Positions 27,079 to 35,494 of a DNA stretch of 50,227 bases are shown here, one piece after another. The notes below the pieces were generated by a model. The model worked only from the letters and a program-made list of their open reading frames with translations. It did not search any database and was not told where the DNA came from. How positions within the stretch are numbered: the stretch's first letter is position 1; the number at the start of each line of letters is the position of its first letter. The stretch is from positions 1 to 50,227 of the forward strand of contig CALGGO010000072.1 in NCBI GenBank assembly GCA_937916085.1. Direction: 5' to 3'. The DNA is from an uncultured Prevotellaceae bacterium (lineage in GTDB: Bacteria > Bacteroidota > Bacteroidia > Bacteroidales > Muribaculaceae). The translations under genes and the position numbers were made by a program.

Positions 27079-27110
27079 TTCCCCTCTGAGATAGAGAGGG
27101 TTAGGGGGAG
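27079..27110. other. C-rich/G-rich hairpin between glpA and ugd
   Basis: CCCTCT-gagatag-AGAGGG (27082-27100) followed by TTAGGGGGAG. It looks like the short CCCCTCTGAGATAGAGGGG-type palindromes I recall from other Bacteroidetes spacers. Single copy here, function unknown. Confidence 0.35.
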
Positions 27111-27249
27111 CATGAAATCCTTATCCCAATAAATCAACATGCGCAACTATAAAAAGTCACACTACCAAATCACAAAGATACAACAAAAATTATCGTTTAG
27201 CTAGTTTTTAACCCTTTTTATTAGCTCATTTCAAAAAAATCACATTTTA

Positions 27250-27281
27250 TTTGCTCCTTTCATAGAAAAAAGGTATTTTTG
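27250..27281 (+). promoter_or_regulatory. Bacteroidetes-type promoter of ugd
   Basis: TTTG (27250-27253), 20-bp spacer, TATTTTTG (27274-27281). Transcription would start near 27288, about 24 bases before the ATG at 27312. Confidence 0.75.
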
Positions 27282-27311
27282 TGACATCAAATCTAAATAA
27301 TCTTTTAAATC

Positions 27312-28622
27312 ATGAATATTCTTATCGTTGGAACAGGATATGCGGGACTCGTTACGGGAGCCTGCTTTGCCGACCTCGGCGTTAATGTGACTTGCGTGGA
27401 TTCTGACGCGCGAAAAATCAATCTGCTGCTCTACGGTGGGCTGCCCATCTACGAGCAAGGTCTTGAAGACATGGTAAAACGCTCGGTGGAAGCACGAAGG
27501 CTCAACTTCACCAGCAACTTCACTAACGTGTTCGACAAGGTCGATTATGTGTTCTGCGCTGTCGATACCCCACCTGCCGAGAATGGCGGCACCGACCTCA
27601 CTCAAGTGGAAAGCACGGCAAAGCAGTTTGCCCAAAACATCAACAACTATGCCGTGTTCATCATCAAATCGACAGTGCCACTGGGCACATCGAAGAAAAT
27701 CAAGCAACTCATCCAAGAAATCCTCGACGAGCGCAAGGTGGACTTCGAGTTTGACGTAGTGTCAAACCCCGACTTTCTCACCGAAGGCAACGCCATCAAG
27801 AACTTCATGAAACCCGACCGCATCATCCTCGGTGTAGATAACGAACGGGCGCGCAGGGCAATGGACACCCTCTATCACCCCCTCAAGTTCAAATATTTCC
27901 CAGTGATATACACCGACTCGACCACCGCCGAGATGATAAAATATGCCGCCACCTCGATGCTTGCCACGCGCGTGAGCTTCATGAACGAGATCGCCAACCT
28001 GTGCGAGATTGTGGGAGCCGACATCAACACGGTGCGCCACGGCGTGGGCACCGACAGCCGAATAGGCTCTAAATACATCTATCCCGGCTGCGGATATGGT
28101 GGCACACTCTTCCCTAAGGACATCAACGACCTTATCAACATTGCCGAAGAGAACGGCTACTCGATGGAGGTGCTCAAAGCCGTTGACAAGGTCAACAACA
28201 AGCAGAAACAGAGACTCTTTGAGAAGTTCAGCGACTTCTACCAAGGCGACATCAAGGGTAAGACCGTGGCGCTGTGGGGGCTATCGTTCAAGCCTAACAC
28301 CGACGACATACGCGAGTCACCGGCAATCACCACCATCGACATGCTGTTGCAAGCCGGCTGCCATGTGCGCGTCTATGACCCAGTGGCGATGAACGCCATC
28401 AAGTTCCGATGGAACGACATCTACTGCGCTCTCGACATCTACGATGCCGTGAACAAGGCCGATGCCGTGATGCTCGTCACCGAGTGGCGACAGTTCCGAG
28501 TGCCGTCATGGGAGAAAGTGAAAGAAGCGATGAACACACCTCTCGTCATCGACGGCCGCAACATCTACGACGGCAAAGAGCTGGAATCCAAGGGATTCTC
28601 CTACACCTGCATAGGAAAATAA
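27312..28622 (+). CDS. ugd: UDP-glucose 6-dehydrogenase family protein lacking the catalytic cysteine
   Basis: 436 residues, normal length. N-terminal NAD domain (VGTGYAGLVTGACFADLG), central helix with conserved Lys in TAEMIKYAATSMLATRVSFMNE-type region (Lys210), and C-terminal UDP-binding domain (ALWGLSFKPNTDDIRESPA). The family oxidises UDP-glucose to UDP-glucuronate in two steps through a thiohemiacetal on a cysteine in GGxCFPKD. Here residues 261-270 read GYGGTLFPKD: the codon at 28107-28109 is CTC (Leu266), not Cys. A cysteine is present at 260, in GCGYGG, but not at the catalytic place. It could be a catalytically impaired or altered enzyme. Single-gene unit with its own promoter and a strong downstream hairpin. 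Confidence 0.88.
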   Translation: MNILIVGTGYAGLVTGACFADLGVNVTCVDSDARKINLLLYGGLPIYEQGLEDMVKRSVEARRLNFTSNFTNVFDKVDYVFCAVDTPPAENGGTDLTQVESTAKQFAQNINNYAVFIIKSTVPLGTSKKIKQLIQEILDERKVDFEFDVVSNPDFLTEGNAIKNFMKPDRIILGVDNERARRAMDTLYHPLKFKYFPVIYTDSTTAEMIKYAATSMLATRVSFMNEIANLCEIVGADINTVRHGVGTDSRIGSKYIYPGCGYGGTLFPKDINDLINIAEENGYSMEVLKAVDKVNNKQKQRLFEKFSDFYQGDIKGKTVALWGLSFKPNTDDIRESPAITTIDMLLQAGCHVRVYDPVAMNAIKFRWNDIYCALDIYDAVNKADAVMLVTEWRQFRVPSWEKVKEAMNTPLVIDGRNIYDGKELESKGFSYTCIGK

Positions 28623-28627
28623 CCAAC

Positions 28628-28660
28628 AACGCCCTGACGGAGATTCCGTCAGGGCGTTGC
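28628..28660. terminator. Bidirectional terminator between convergent ugd and rpsP
   Basis: Perfect 14-bp stem (CAACGCCCTGACGG / CCGTCAGGGCGTTG) with a 5-nt loop starts 6 bases after the ugd stop. T-rich sequence follows better on the minus strand (TTGGTTATTTT) than on the plus strand (CCTTATAAGTT). Confidence 0.8.
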
Positions 28661-28714
28661 CTTATAAGTTAATCACAAAGAAGTGCCACTGGAACTGTGG
28701 CTTGCCTGAGAGTG

Positions 28715-29302
28715 TTACTCTGTGGCGGGAGCTTCCTCGGCGGGAGCCTCGGCAGGAGCCTCGTCGGCAGCCTTCGCTGCTTCCTCAGCGGCCTGTGCCT
28801 CGGCAGCTGCTTGAGCCTCGGCCTCAGCCTTGGCGGCAGCAATCTCGGCGCGCTTCTGAGCTACGGCCTCAGCCTTAGCCTCGTTCTTCTTGATCTCGTC
28901 CTCAAGACGCTGCTTGCCAGCGGCCTTCTTGTCTTCACGAACCTTGTTGCGAACAGCCTCGAGCTTAGCGTCCTTCTCGGCCTTCCAAGCGTCGAAACGT
29001 TTCTGAGCCTCTTCCTGGCTGAAAGCGCCCTTCTTCACGCCACCCTGGAGGTGCTTCATCAGCATCACGCCCTCACGCGAGAGGATGTTGCGAACGGTGT
29101 CGGTGGGGATTGCGCCAACGTTGATCCAATAAAGAGCTCTCTCGAAATTCAAACTTATTGTAGCAGGATTAGTGTTTGGGTTATACGAACCAATCCTTTC
29201 AATAAATCTACCATCTCGTGGTGCCCTGCTATCGGCGATGACAATGGGATAGAACGGATAGTCTTTGCGACCATGACGTTGCAGTCTGATTTTTGTTGCC
29301 AT
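28715..29302 (-). CDS. rpsP: 30S ribosomal protein S16 with Ala/Glu-rich C-terminal extension
   Basis: 195 residues. The first 80 or so are a normal S16 (MATKIRLQRHGRKDYPFYPI, SRAPRDGRFIERIGSYNPN, ALYWINVGAIPTDTV). The remaining 110 form a charged, Ala/Glu/Lys-rich helical or coiled-coil tail ending APAEEAPATE. Long S16 tails are known in Bacteroidetes; their role is not established. The ATG at 29302 gives the standard MATKIRL start. Confidence 0.96.
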   Translation of the reverse strand: MATKIRLQRHGRKDYPFYPIVIADSRAPRDGRFIERIGSYNPNTNPATISLNFERALYWINVGAIPTDTVRNILSREGVMLMKHLQGGVKKGAFSQEEAQKRFDAWKAEKDAKLEAVRNKVREDKKAAGKQRLEDEIKKNEAKAEAVAQKRAEIAAAKAEAEAQAAAEAQAAEEAAKAADEAPAEAPAEEAPATE

Positions 29303-29411
29303 GTTTAATAAGTTTTGTTTTGTGCGGCAGATACTACTCTGAGAATCACCGCGGTTAATAATAAGTTATCTTTCGGATGCAACGAAATTTAGAGATTAAG
29401 TTTAGAAGAGT

Positions 29412-29440
29412 CTCTAAACTCTAAACTGCGCGAAGCGCAT
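29412..29440. repeat. 29-bp dispersed repeat with GCGC-gaa-GCGC hairpin, copy 1
   Basis: CTCTAAACTCTAAACTGCGC and the hairpin following it are repeated at 36692-36720 with one mismatch (loop gaa versus aaa). It sits between rpsP and the tRNA gene. Confidence 0.7.
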
Positions 29441-29481
29441 CCTTCTCAAAAAGAAAGTGACCTCACAGTGGCCACTTCCCT

Positions 29482-29555
29482 TGGTTGTCCTGGTAGGATT
29501 CGAACCCACGCAAACGGAACCAGAATCCGGTGTGCTACCGTTACACCACAGGACA
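29482..29555 (-). tRNA. tRNA-Gln (anticodon CTG), CCA encoded
   Basis: On the minus strand: 7-bp acceptor stem TGTCCTG/CAGGACA, D-arm GTGT-AACGGTA-GCAC, anticodon loop TTCTGGT (anticodon CTG, reads CAG), T-arm GTGGG-TTCGAAT-CCTAC, discriminator A and encoded CCA (29484-29482). The outermost anticodon-stem pair is a C-T mismatch by my alignment; the other stems pair. Confidence 0.92.
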
Positions 29556-29639
29556 TTGCGCTCAATTGCGGTGCAAAATTACTACTTTTTTCCGAACCAC
29601 CAAAACTTTTTCAAGATTTTTTTGAAAATAATCAAACAA

Positions 29640-29685
29640 TTACCAACAATTATGCATTGTGAATTGTGCATTATGCATTAATTAA
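29640..29685. repeat. Heptamer words at the miaA stop codon
   Basis: TATGCAT/TGTGAAT/TGTGCAT words run up to and include the miaA stop (AATGCATAA on the minus strand). Confidence 0.7.
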
Positions 29686-30570
29686 GTTGAGGGCTGCTTT
29701 GATGAACTCGTCGTTGGGCATGTCGTAGGGGAGCCAGTGGATGGGGGTGCCACGGCGCTCCATGCCTCGGAACCAGGTCATCTGGCGCTTGGCAAACTGG
29801 TGAATGGCAGTCTCGAGCTGGGTGAACATCTCATCGTAGGTGAGCTGTCCTATTACATGAAGGGTTATAAACTTGTATTCCAGGCCGTAATAGATTAAGT
29901 CTTCAGGCTCTACCCCACCCTCGATGAGGCGGCGCACCTCGTCCACCATGCCAGCGTCGAGGCGAGCCTTCAGTCGCTCGGTAATGCGATTACGGCGAGT
30001 GTCGCGGTCGATGTCGATGCCAATAACCACCGCGTCGGTGAGCGGATGCGGCTCGGTCTGCGCCTTGAGGTGCGGATTGTCGTGGTAATAGACCGCGATC
30101 TCGATGGCGCGGATGGCGCGCTTGCAGGTGTCGATGTCGCTGTTGTTGCGCAATGTTTTGTATTGCTTCAGGATTGTGGTAAGTTCTTCAAGGCTCTTGG
30201 CACTCAACTCCTCGCGCAGCTCCCGATTCTCGGGCACTGGCGGCAGCTGTATGCCCTTCACCACACTCTCGACATAGAGTCCTGTGCCACCACACAGGAT
30301 AACTGGCTTGCCACGGCTAGTGATGTCGTCGTAGCACGCCTGATAGTCGCGCAGGTACTCGTAGAGGTTATATTTATAGCCTGCGTCGCAAATGTCGATC
30401 ATGTGGTAAGGCACGTCGCCGTACTCGTCGAGGTCCTTGCCGGTGCCCAGGTCCATGCCACGGTAGAGCTGGCGAGAGTCGGCGCTGATGATTTCGCCGC
30501 CTATCGCCTGAGCAAGGGCCACTGCCTTGCCAGTCTTACCTGACGCTGTGGGACCGGTGATTACAAGCAT
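29671..30570 (-). CDS. miaA: tRNA dimethylallyltransferase
   Basis: 299 residues. MiaA adds the dimethylallyl group to A37 of tRNAs reading UNN codons; its isoprenoid donor comes from the MEP pathway, two enzymes of which (dxr, ispF) are in the window. P-loop ITGPTASGKT (residues 4-13), ISADSRQLYRGMDLGTGK, LCGGTGLYVESVVKG and the C-terminal QMTWFRGM are all family signatures. It lies just upstream of the tRNA-Gln gene. Confidence 0.96.
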   Translation of the reverse strand: MLVITGPTASGKTGKAVALAQAIGGEIISADSRQLYRGMDLGTGKDLDEYGDVPYHMIDICDAGYKYNLYEYLRDYQACYDDITSRGKPVILCGGTGLYVESVVKGIQLPPVPENRELREELSAKSLEELTTILKQYKTLRNNSDIDTCKRAIRAIEIAVYYHDNPHLKAQTEPHPLTDAVVIGIDIDRDTRRNRITERLKARLDAGMVDEVRRLIEGGVEPEDLIYYGLEYKFITLHVIGQLTYDEMFTQLETAIHQFAKRQMTWFRGMERRGTPIHWLPYDMPNDEFIKAALNLINA

Positions 30571-30640
30571 TAAGTGTTAAGTGATAAGTGTTAAGTGTTA
30601 AGTTATTCTAGATTTTCTAGAGATTCTAGATTTTCTAGGC
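30566..30640. repeat. Heptamer array TAAGTGT plus CTAG array
   Basis: TAAGTGT/TAAGTGA heptamers (30570-30604) begin at the miaA start codon and are followed by CTAGATTTT units (30606-30640) leading to the DPP IV stop region. Confidence 0.85.
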
Positions 30641-30647
30641 TGATTGC

Positions 30648-32861
30648 TTATTTCAGATTCTTATCGAAGAAGTTGAGCACTCGCTGGTAGAGGGGGAGGC
30701 GCACTCCGCAGCCGTTGATGCTGTGGTTCATGTTGGGATAAACCATCATGTCAAACTGCTGGTTCTCGCTGTGGAGTTTGGCAATGTACTGCATGGAGTT
30801 AACAATGCGCACATTATCGTCGGCGCTGCCGAACATCAGCAGTAATTTGCCCTTGAGCTTGTCGGTGAGGTCGAGTGGCGCGTAGTTGTAGCCATCAGGA
30901 TTCTCCTGCGGAGTGAGCATGAAGCGCTCAGTATAGATGCTGTCGTAGAACTTCCACGAGGTAACGGGTGCGATTGCCACACCGCAGTTGTAAAGACTGT
31001 CGTCTTGCGACATCGCCATGAGCGACTCAAAGCCTCCAAAGCTCCATCCCCAGATGCCTATGCGGTCGGCGTCAATGTAGGGTTGCTCAGCCATATAGCG
31101 CGCAGCCACGAGTTGGTCCTCTGTCTCGTGACGACCCAGGTTGAGATATATAGCCTTGAGGAATTCCTTGCCCTGACCGCCAGTGCCGCGTCCATCAACG
31201 CAGGCGATGACATAGCCCTGCATAGCGAAATATTCCTCCCACTCCATCTTCCACTTGTTAAGCACCTGCTGAGAGTTTGGTCCGCTATACTGCGACATGA
31301 TGCAAGGATATTTCTTCGCTGGATCGAAGTCCACAGGCTTGATTATGTAGCCATTCATCTTGTCACCGTTGTCATTATACATTGTGAAGAACTCACGGCG
31401 CGGAATCTCGGGAGATGTGTACTTCTTGGCATACTCCTCGTTGAGCTGCAAGTCGCACACTTTCTTTCCGTCAATGCTGTAAAGCACAAACTGGTCGGGC
31501 GTAGTGGCATCGCTGAAGCGGCGGATGTAGTAAGTGAAATCGCTGTTGAAGCTTGCGCTGTAGGTGCCATTGCCATCAACCAGTTCCTTAACCTCACCAG
31601 TAACATCGTTGGCGCAACGCAGCGTGCGGTTGAGCGCGCCTTTGTTGGTCTGGAAGTAGAACAACTTGCGCGCCTCGTCGTAGCCATAGTAATTGGTAAC
31701 GTCATAGTCGCCTTTAGAAATCTGCTTCAGGAGATTGCCTGAGTAGTCATATTTATAGAGGTGTGTGCGACCGTCGCGGTTGCTCTTCACCACAAAGAAG
31801 CCGTCGTAGTATTTCACACCTGTGACTACATCCTCGTCAATCCACATGTCGCTCTGCTCGTCATAGACCTCCTTGTAATTGCCAGTAACAGGGTCAACGG
31901 CATAGATGTTCATGCGAGTCTGAGCACGGTTCTCTTTTACCACCATCAAAGTGGGGGCAGGTTGTCTACCAAATTGGATGTTTGGCACATAGTCCTCTTC
32001 GGCAAGTGGCAGCTCAATCTTGTTGAGTTTTTGCCACTCTGAGTCGTAGCAATAAACACTCACCACCGAGTTGTGCTCACCGGCCGCCGGATATTTGTAA
32101 TCGTATCGTCCTGGGTGAATTGAATAGTCGGGATTGGGACGGCACTCGCCCTCATAAAGCTCCATAGAACACATAGGCACTTGCGACTCATCAAAACGTA
32201 TGAAAGCCAGGTAACGGCCGTCAGCGCTCCAAGTGAATGTGTTGAGCACGCCAAACTCCTCTTGATACACCCAGTCGGGTACAGCGTTGATGATTTCGTT
32301 TTTCTTGCCGTCAGTAGTAATTTTATCAGTATCGACTATTCTATTAGCAACACCAACACTTACCTCTTTCGGAGGAGAAAGAAGATACCTGACATACACA
32401 TTGTTGTCCTTTACATAGGCAATCTTCCTGCCGTCGGGCGAGAGCGTGGCGATTTCCTCACCACCAGCTTCTGAGAGGCGCTCCAGCTTATTTTCTTTTA
32501 TATTATAGATATAATGGTCGGCTGTGAATGAGTAACGGTAGATGGGGTTGCTGTTGGTCCACAGCAAGATGCTCTTCTCGTCGCTCGACATGGTGTAGCC
32601 GTCCCAAGCCTTGATGGGATTGTCGGCAATCTTGGCGTTGTCGAAGAAAGTAGTCACATCTTTTTCTTTCTTGTAACTGTACTTCTTTATCATCGTCCCC
32701 TCGCTGTTAAACTGGTAGTAGTAACGTCCATCGAGGGCGGGCTGACTGGAAGGGATGCCCTTAACACGCGCTCCACCGAGCACGAAATCGTCTAACTCAA
32801 AAGCACTCGCCGCCGAGCAACACAGCACGGCAGCAACCACAGGTAAAATGTATTTCTTCAT
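30648..32861 (-). CDS. Dipeptidyl peptidase IV-like S9 serine peptidase
   Basis: 737 residues with a signal peptide (about 1-20, ending SAASA). An N-terminal eight-bladed beta-propeller (residues about 50-480; DPPIV_N type) precedes the C-terminal alpha/beta-hydrolase with the nucleophile elbow GWSFGG (Ser607) and the remaining triad at about Asp682 (ADDNV) and His713 (MNHSI). DPP IV removes X-Pro dipeptides from peptide N-termini in the periplasm or at the surface. It is a single-gene unit; a TATTTTTG -7-like octamer lies upstream (minus 32899-32892). Confidence 0.92.
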   Translation of the reverse strand: MKKYILPVVAAVLCCSAASAFELDDFVLGGARVKGIPSSQPALDGRYYYQFNSEGTMIKKYSYKKEKDVTTFFDNAKIADNPIKAWDGYTMSSDEKSILLWTNSNPIYRYSFTADHYIYNIKENKLERLSEAGGEEIATLSPDGRKIAYVKDNNVYVRYLLSPPKEVSVGVANRIVDTDKITTDGKKNEIINAVPDWVYQEEFGVLNTFTWSADGRYLAFIRFDESQVPMCSMELYEGECRPNPDYSIHPGRYDYKYPAAGEHNSVVSVYCYDSEWQKLNKIELPLAEEDYVPNIQFGRQPAPTLMVVKENRAQTRMNIYAVDPVTGNYKEVYDEQSDMWIDEDVVTGVKYYDGFFVVKSNRDGRTHLYKYDYSGNLLKQISKGDYDVTNYYGYDEARKLFYFQTNKGALNRTLRCANDVTGEVKELVDGNGTYSASFNSDFTYYIRRFSDATTPDQFVLYSIDGKKVCDLQLNEEYAKKYTSPEIPRREFFTMYNDNGDKMNGYIIKPVDFDPAKKYPCIMSQYSGPNSQQVLNKWKMEWEEYFAMQGYVIACVDGRGTGGQGKEFLKAIYLNLGRHETEDQLVAARYMAEQPYIDADRIGIWGWSFGGFESLMAMSQDDSLYNCGVAIAPVTSWKFYDSIYTERFMLTPQENPDGYNYAPLDLTDKLKGKLLLMFGSADDNVRIVNSMQYIAKLHSENQQFDMMVYPNMNHSINGCGVRLPLYQRVLNFFDKNLK

Positions 32862-32996
32862 ATTGATATTTGGTGTTAGTTTTTCTGGTCACAAAAATAG
32901 GCATTTTTTGTCAAACAATTACTCACAATTGCAAACAATTTTCCTTTCTTGTTGTTGATGTTGTTGAAAAGGGTTGTATCAAACGACCAGAAACGA

Positions 32997-33056
32997 CCAG
33001 GAACGACACCGTTATATAAAACAACAAACACAACAAGATAACAACAAACACAACAA
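32997..33056. repeat. 60-bp direct repeat, left copy
   Basis: Begins CCAGGAACGACACCGTTATA and continues as AAC/CAA-rich sequence. It matches 33624-33683 with five differences in 60 bases. The pair brackets a 0.57-kb block of hairpins and the dispersed element. Confidence 0.85.
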
Positions 33057-33133
33057 AAATGCGATTAAGCGAGTAAAGAACTGAGCTTGCTCAAGTTCTT
33101 TCGAGCGTGAGCATTTTATCTAAATATTTTTAA

Positions 33134-33184
33134 GACAGACAGACATACTGAACACACGTCTGATTGTCTGTATGTCTGTCTGTC
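33134..33184. repeat. Perfect 15-bp inverted repeat with 21-nt loop
   Basis: GACAGACAGACATAC (33134-33148) is exactly complementary to 33170-33184. No T-run follows on either strand, so it is not an obvious terminator. Confidence 0.85.
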
Positions 33185-33300
33185 AAAAAACCACACCGCG
33201 GCGACAGCATTATGTAAACTTTGAGGCGTGGGGGCGACTAAGACAAGTCGAAGACTTGGCGTTGTGCGAAAAATGCGATTAAGCGAGTCAATGCACGATT

Positions 33301-33619
33301 CAGCCGGAGGCTGACCTTTGAGTGCCCCCTTTGACGCTTGCGGAGCGAGCCGAGGCGGCGAGCGGAATAAGCGTCAAGGGGGGTATTGACAACTCCCACA
33401 TAATCGTCGCCAGCGGCGACCCCCTTGTCTATAGCGCAGCCCATGGGGTCGCTTCCAGCGACTATCCCCAGGGATGAGTTATACCCCCAATGCCGATTTC
33501 CTTCGGTTCGCTACGCTCACCTCGGCAATCGGTATTGGGGGCATACTCAGAGTTCAGCCTACGGCTGAGACTCCTTGCCGCCTAGCGACAAATTGTCGCA
33601 CCCCTGCCCTTTTGCGACT
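33301..33619 (+). repeat. Multi-hairpin dispersed element, copy 1
   Basis: A non-coding element of about 300 bases aligned along its length with 37920-38212. Hairpins in order: CAGCC-gga-GGCTG; a long stem built on TTGACGCTT/AAGCGTCAA; GTCGCC-agc-GGCGAC; GTCGCT-tcc-AGCGAC; a 15-bp stem CCCCCAATGCCGATT/AATCGGTATTGGGGG; CAGCC-tac-GGCTG. Differences from copy 2 fall mainly in loops or keep pairing. Upstream, AAAAATGCGATTAAGCGAGT occurs twice (about 33055 and 33270). Together with the features at 32997, 33134, 33624 and 33665 this accounts for the 920-base gene-free stretch 32862-33781. Confidence 0.75.
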
Positions 33620-33623
33620 GAGT

Positions 33624-33683
33624 CCAGAAACGACACCGTTATAAAAAACAACAAAAACAACAAGTTAACAACAAGCACAACAA
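33624..33683. repeat. 60-bp direct repeat, right copy
   Basis: Partner of 32997-33056 (55 of 60 bases identical). Confidence 0.85.
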
Positions 33684-33709
33684 TATTTTTTGTTGTTTCT
33701 GTTGTTAAG
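33665..33709 (-). terminator. Possible terminator of the etfBA-acd operon
   Basis: TTAACAACA...CAACAA pairs with TTGTTGTTTCTGTTGTTAA (about 17 of 19 positions) around a short AT loop, 70 bases past the acyl-CoA dehydrogenase stop. T-rich runs follow on the minus strand. Confidence 0.4.
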
Positions 33710-33781
33710 ATGTTGTTATAGTTGTTTAATATAACTGAGTCGTTGTTTGATATAACGTAGTAGTTTCTAATTCTGTGTCGA

Positions 33782-35488
33782 TTACTCTTGCTCGTAGAGT
33801 GCAGCGTCGTCGGGAGTGAAGTCGTTGATGAACTTGACGTTTGCTGCGAGGCGAGCCTCGGCGTAACGCACGTAGGCATCTGCCGACTGCTTGAAGAGCT
33901 CAGGAGCCTTGCTTGCGTCGTGGCATAGCAGATAGCTCATGATGGTCCAAGCCGCCATCTCCACCATACGGCGCGCATGGAAGGTGATGTAGTCAGGATT
34001 GTTGTAACCCTTTACTTTCTCGACAGCCTCCTCAAATGCTGCCATCATCTTATCGACGCGAGCCTTGAGCGGAGCCATCTCCTCGCTGTACTGCGCCTCG
34101 GCATACTCCTTCATCTGCGCCAGATAGGTGCCAGTGGTGACGTGGCGAATTGCCGCTACCACTTGCAGCTGGGTAGTGCCCTCGTAGATGTTCATGATGC
34201 GTGCGTCACGATAGAGGCGCTCGCAGGTGTAGTCACGCATAAAGCCGCTACCGCCGTGAATCTGGATACAGTCGTAGGCGGTTTGGTTGGCATACTCGCT
34301 CGACGAGGCTTTCGACAGCGGAGTGAAGGCGTCGGCGAGGCGGTTGTAGCGTTTCATCTCGGCGCGCTCCTCGGGAGTGAGCTGACGCTCACGACCAATC
34401 TGCTCCCAAATCTTATAGACATCGACAAAACGTGCTGTCTCATAAAGGATGGCGCGCGAGGCGTCGAGCTTGGCTTTGATGTTGGTGAGCATCTCAGCAA
34501 CAGCAGGGAAGGTGATGATAGCCTTGCCAAACTGCTCACGGCTGCGGGCATAGTCAAGCGCCTCATTATAGGCTGCCTGACACAGACCCACGCTCTGTGC
34601 GGTGATACCCAGTCGAGCACCGTTCATGAGCGACATCACATACTTGATGAGGCCCAAGCGGCGCGAGCCACAAAGCTCTGCCTTGGCATTCTTGAACACA
34701 AGCTCGCAGGTGGGGCTGCCGTGGATTCCCATCTTGTCCTCGATGCGGCGCACGGTAACGCCACCGTTGCGCTTGTCGTAGATGAACATCGACAGGCCGC
34801 GACCGTCCTTGCTGCCTTCCTCGCTACGCGCGAGCACCAGGTGGATGTCGCTGTCGCCGTTGGTGATAAAGCGCTTCACGCCGTTGAGGCGCCAAGTGCC
34901 GTCCTCGTCCTGCGACGCTTTGAGCATCACGCTCTGAAGGTCGCTACCGGCGTCGGGCTCGGTAAGGTCCATCGACATGGTCTCGCCGTTGCACACGCGG
35001 GGGATGTAACGCTCAAACTGGTCCTCATCGCCAGCCTCAAAGAGGGTGTCGATACAGCTCTGCAAGCTCCAGATGTTCTGGAAGCCGGCATCGGCCTGGG
35101 CTATCATCTCGCTCATCATCGAGAAGGTGACATTGGGCAGGTTCAAGCCGCCATACTTGCGGGGCATCGACACGCCATAAAGTCCTGCCTTGCGGGTCAC
35201 GTCGAGGTTCTCCTGAGTCTTGCTGGCGTAAGTCACACGGCCGTTGGCATGGTGTGGACCTTCCTTGTCAACGCTCTCGGCGTTAGGAGCGATAACCTCG
35301 GCTGCAATCTCGCCGGTAATCTCGAGAATCTTGTCGTAGGAGTCGATAGCGTCCTCGTAGTCAACGGGAGCATAGTCAAACTCCTGGCTCTGAGTGTAGT
35401 CACGCTCTTTCATGCCCACGATTTTCTCCATCAAGGGATGACGCAGATGATACTGCAGAGCTTTATTGTCTTTATAGAAATTTGCCAT
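33782..35488 (-). CDS. Acyl-CoA dehydrogenase
   Basis: 568 residues. FAD-dependent alpha,beta-dehydrogenation of an acyl-CoA, passing electrons to the electron transfer flavoprotein encoded just upstream. It has a complete ACAD core (SMPRKYGG, MSMDLTEPDAGSDL, FITNG, DKMGIHGSPTCEL, QFGKAI, IQIHGGSGFMRDY) with the expected catalytic Glu436 in IYEGTTQLQ. A C-terminal extension of about 110 residues as in the long DmdC/FadE-like groups follows. Last gene of etfB-etfA-acd. The acyl-CoA substrate is not deducible. Confidence 0.93.
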   Translation of the reverse strand: MANFYKDNKALQYHLRHPLMEKIVGMKERDYTQSQEFDYAPVDYEDAIDSYDKILEITGEIAAEVIAPNAESVDKEGPHHANGRVTYASKTQENLDVTRKAGLYGVSMPRKYGGLNLPNVTFSMMSEMIAQADAGFQNIWSLQSCIDTLFEAGDEDQFERYIPRVCNGETMSMDLTEPDAGSDLQSVMLKASQDEDGTWRLNGVKRFITNGDSDIHLVLARSEEGSKDGRGLSMFIYDKRNGGVTVRRIEDKMGIHGSPTCELVFKNAKAELCGSRRLGLIKYVMSLMNGARLGITAQSVGLCQAAYNEALDYARSREQFGKAIITFPAVAEMLTNIKAKLDASRAILYETARFVDVYKIWEQIGRERQLTPEERAEMKRYNRLADAFTPLSKASSSEYANQTAYDCIQIHGGSGFMRDYTCERLYRDARIMNIYEGTTQLQVVAAIRHVTTGTYLAQMKEYAEAQYSEEMAPLKARVDKMMAAFEEAVEKVKGYNNPDYITFHARRMVEMAAWTIMSYLLCHDASKAPELFKQSADAYVRYAEARLAANVKFINDFTPDDAALYEQE

Positions 35489-35494
35489 AAATAT

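Noticed and set aside
29457..29681. Small plus-strand frames across the tRNA-Gln gene
   Set aside because: They overlap the tRNA and run into repeat sequence; no protein-like features.
33134..33184. Intrinsic terminator
   Set aside because: The stem is perfect, but no T-run follows on either strand and no gene ends nearby.
33238..33444. Minus-strand frame through element copy 1, with a PLDAYSAR stretch that is also seen in a frame through copy 2 (37777-38007)
   Set aside because: The frames agree only over a few residues and then diverge by frame changes, while the hairpins are kept throughout. This points to a non-coding element.
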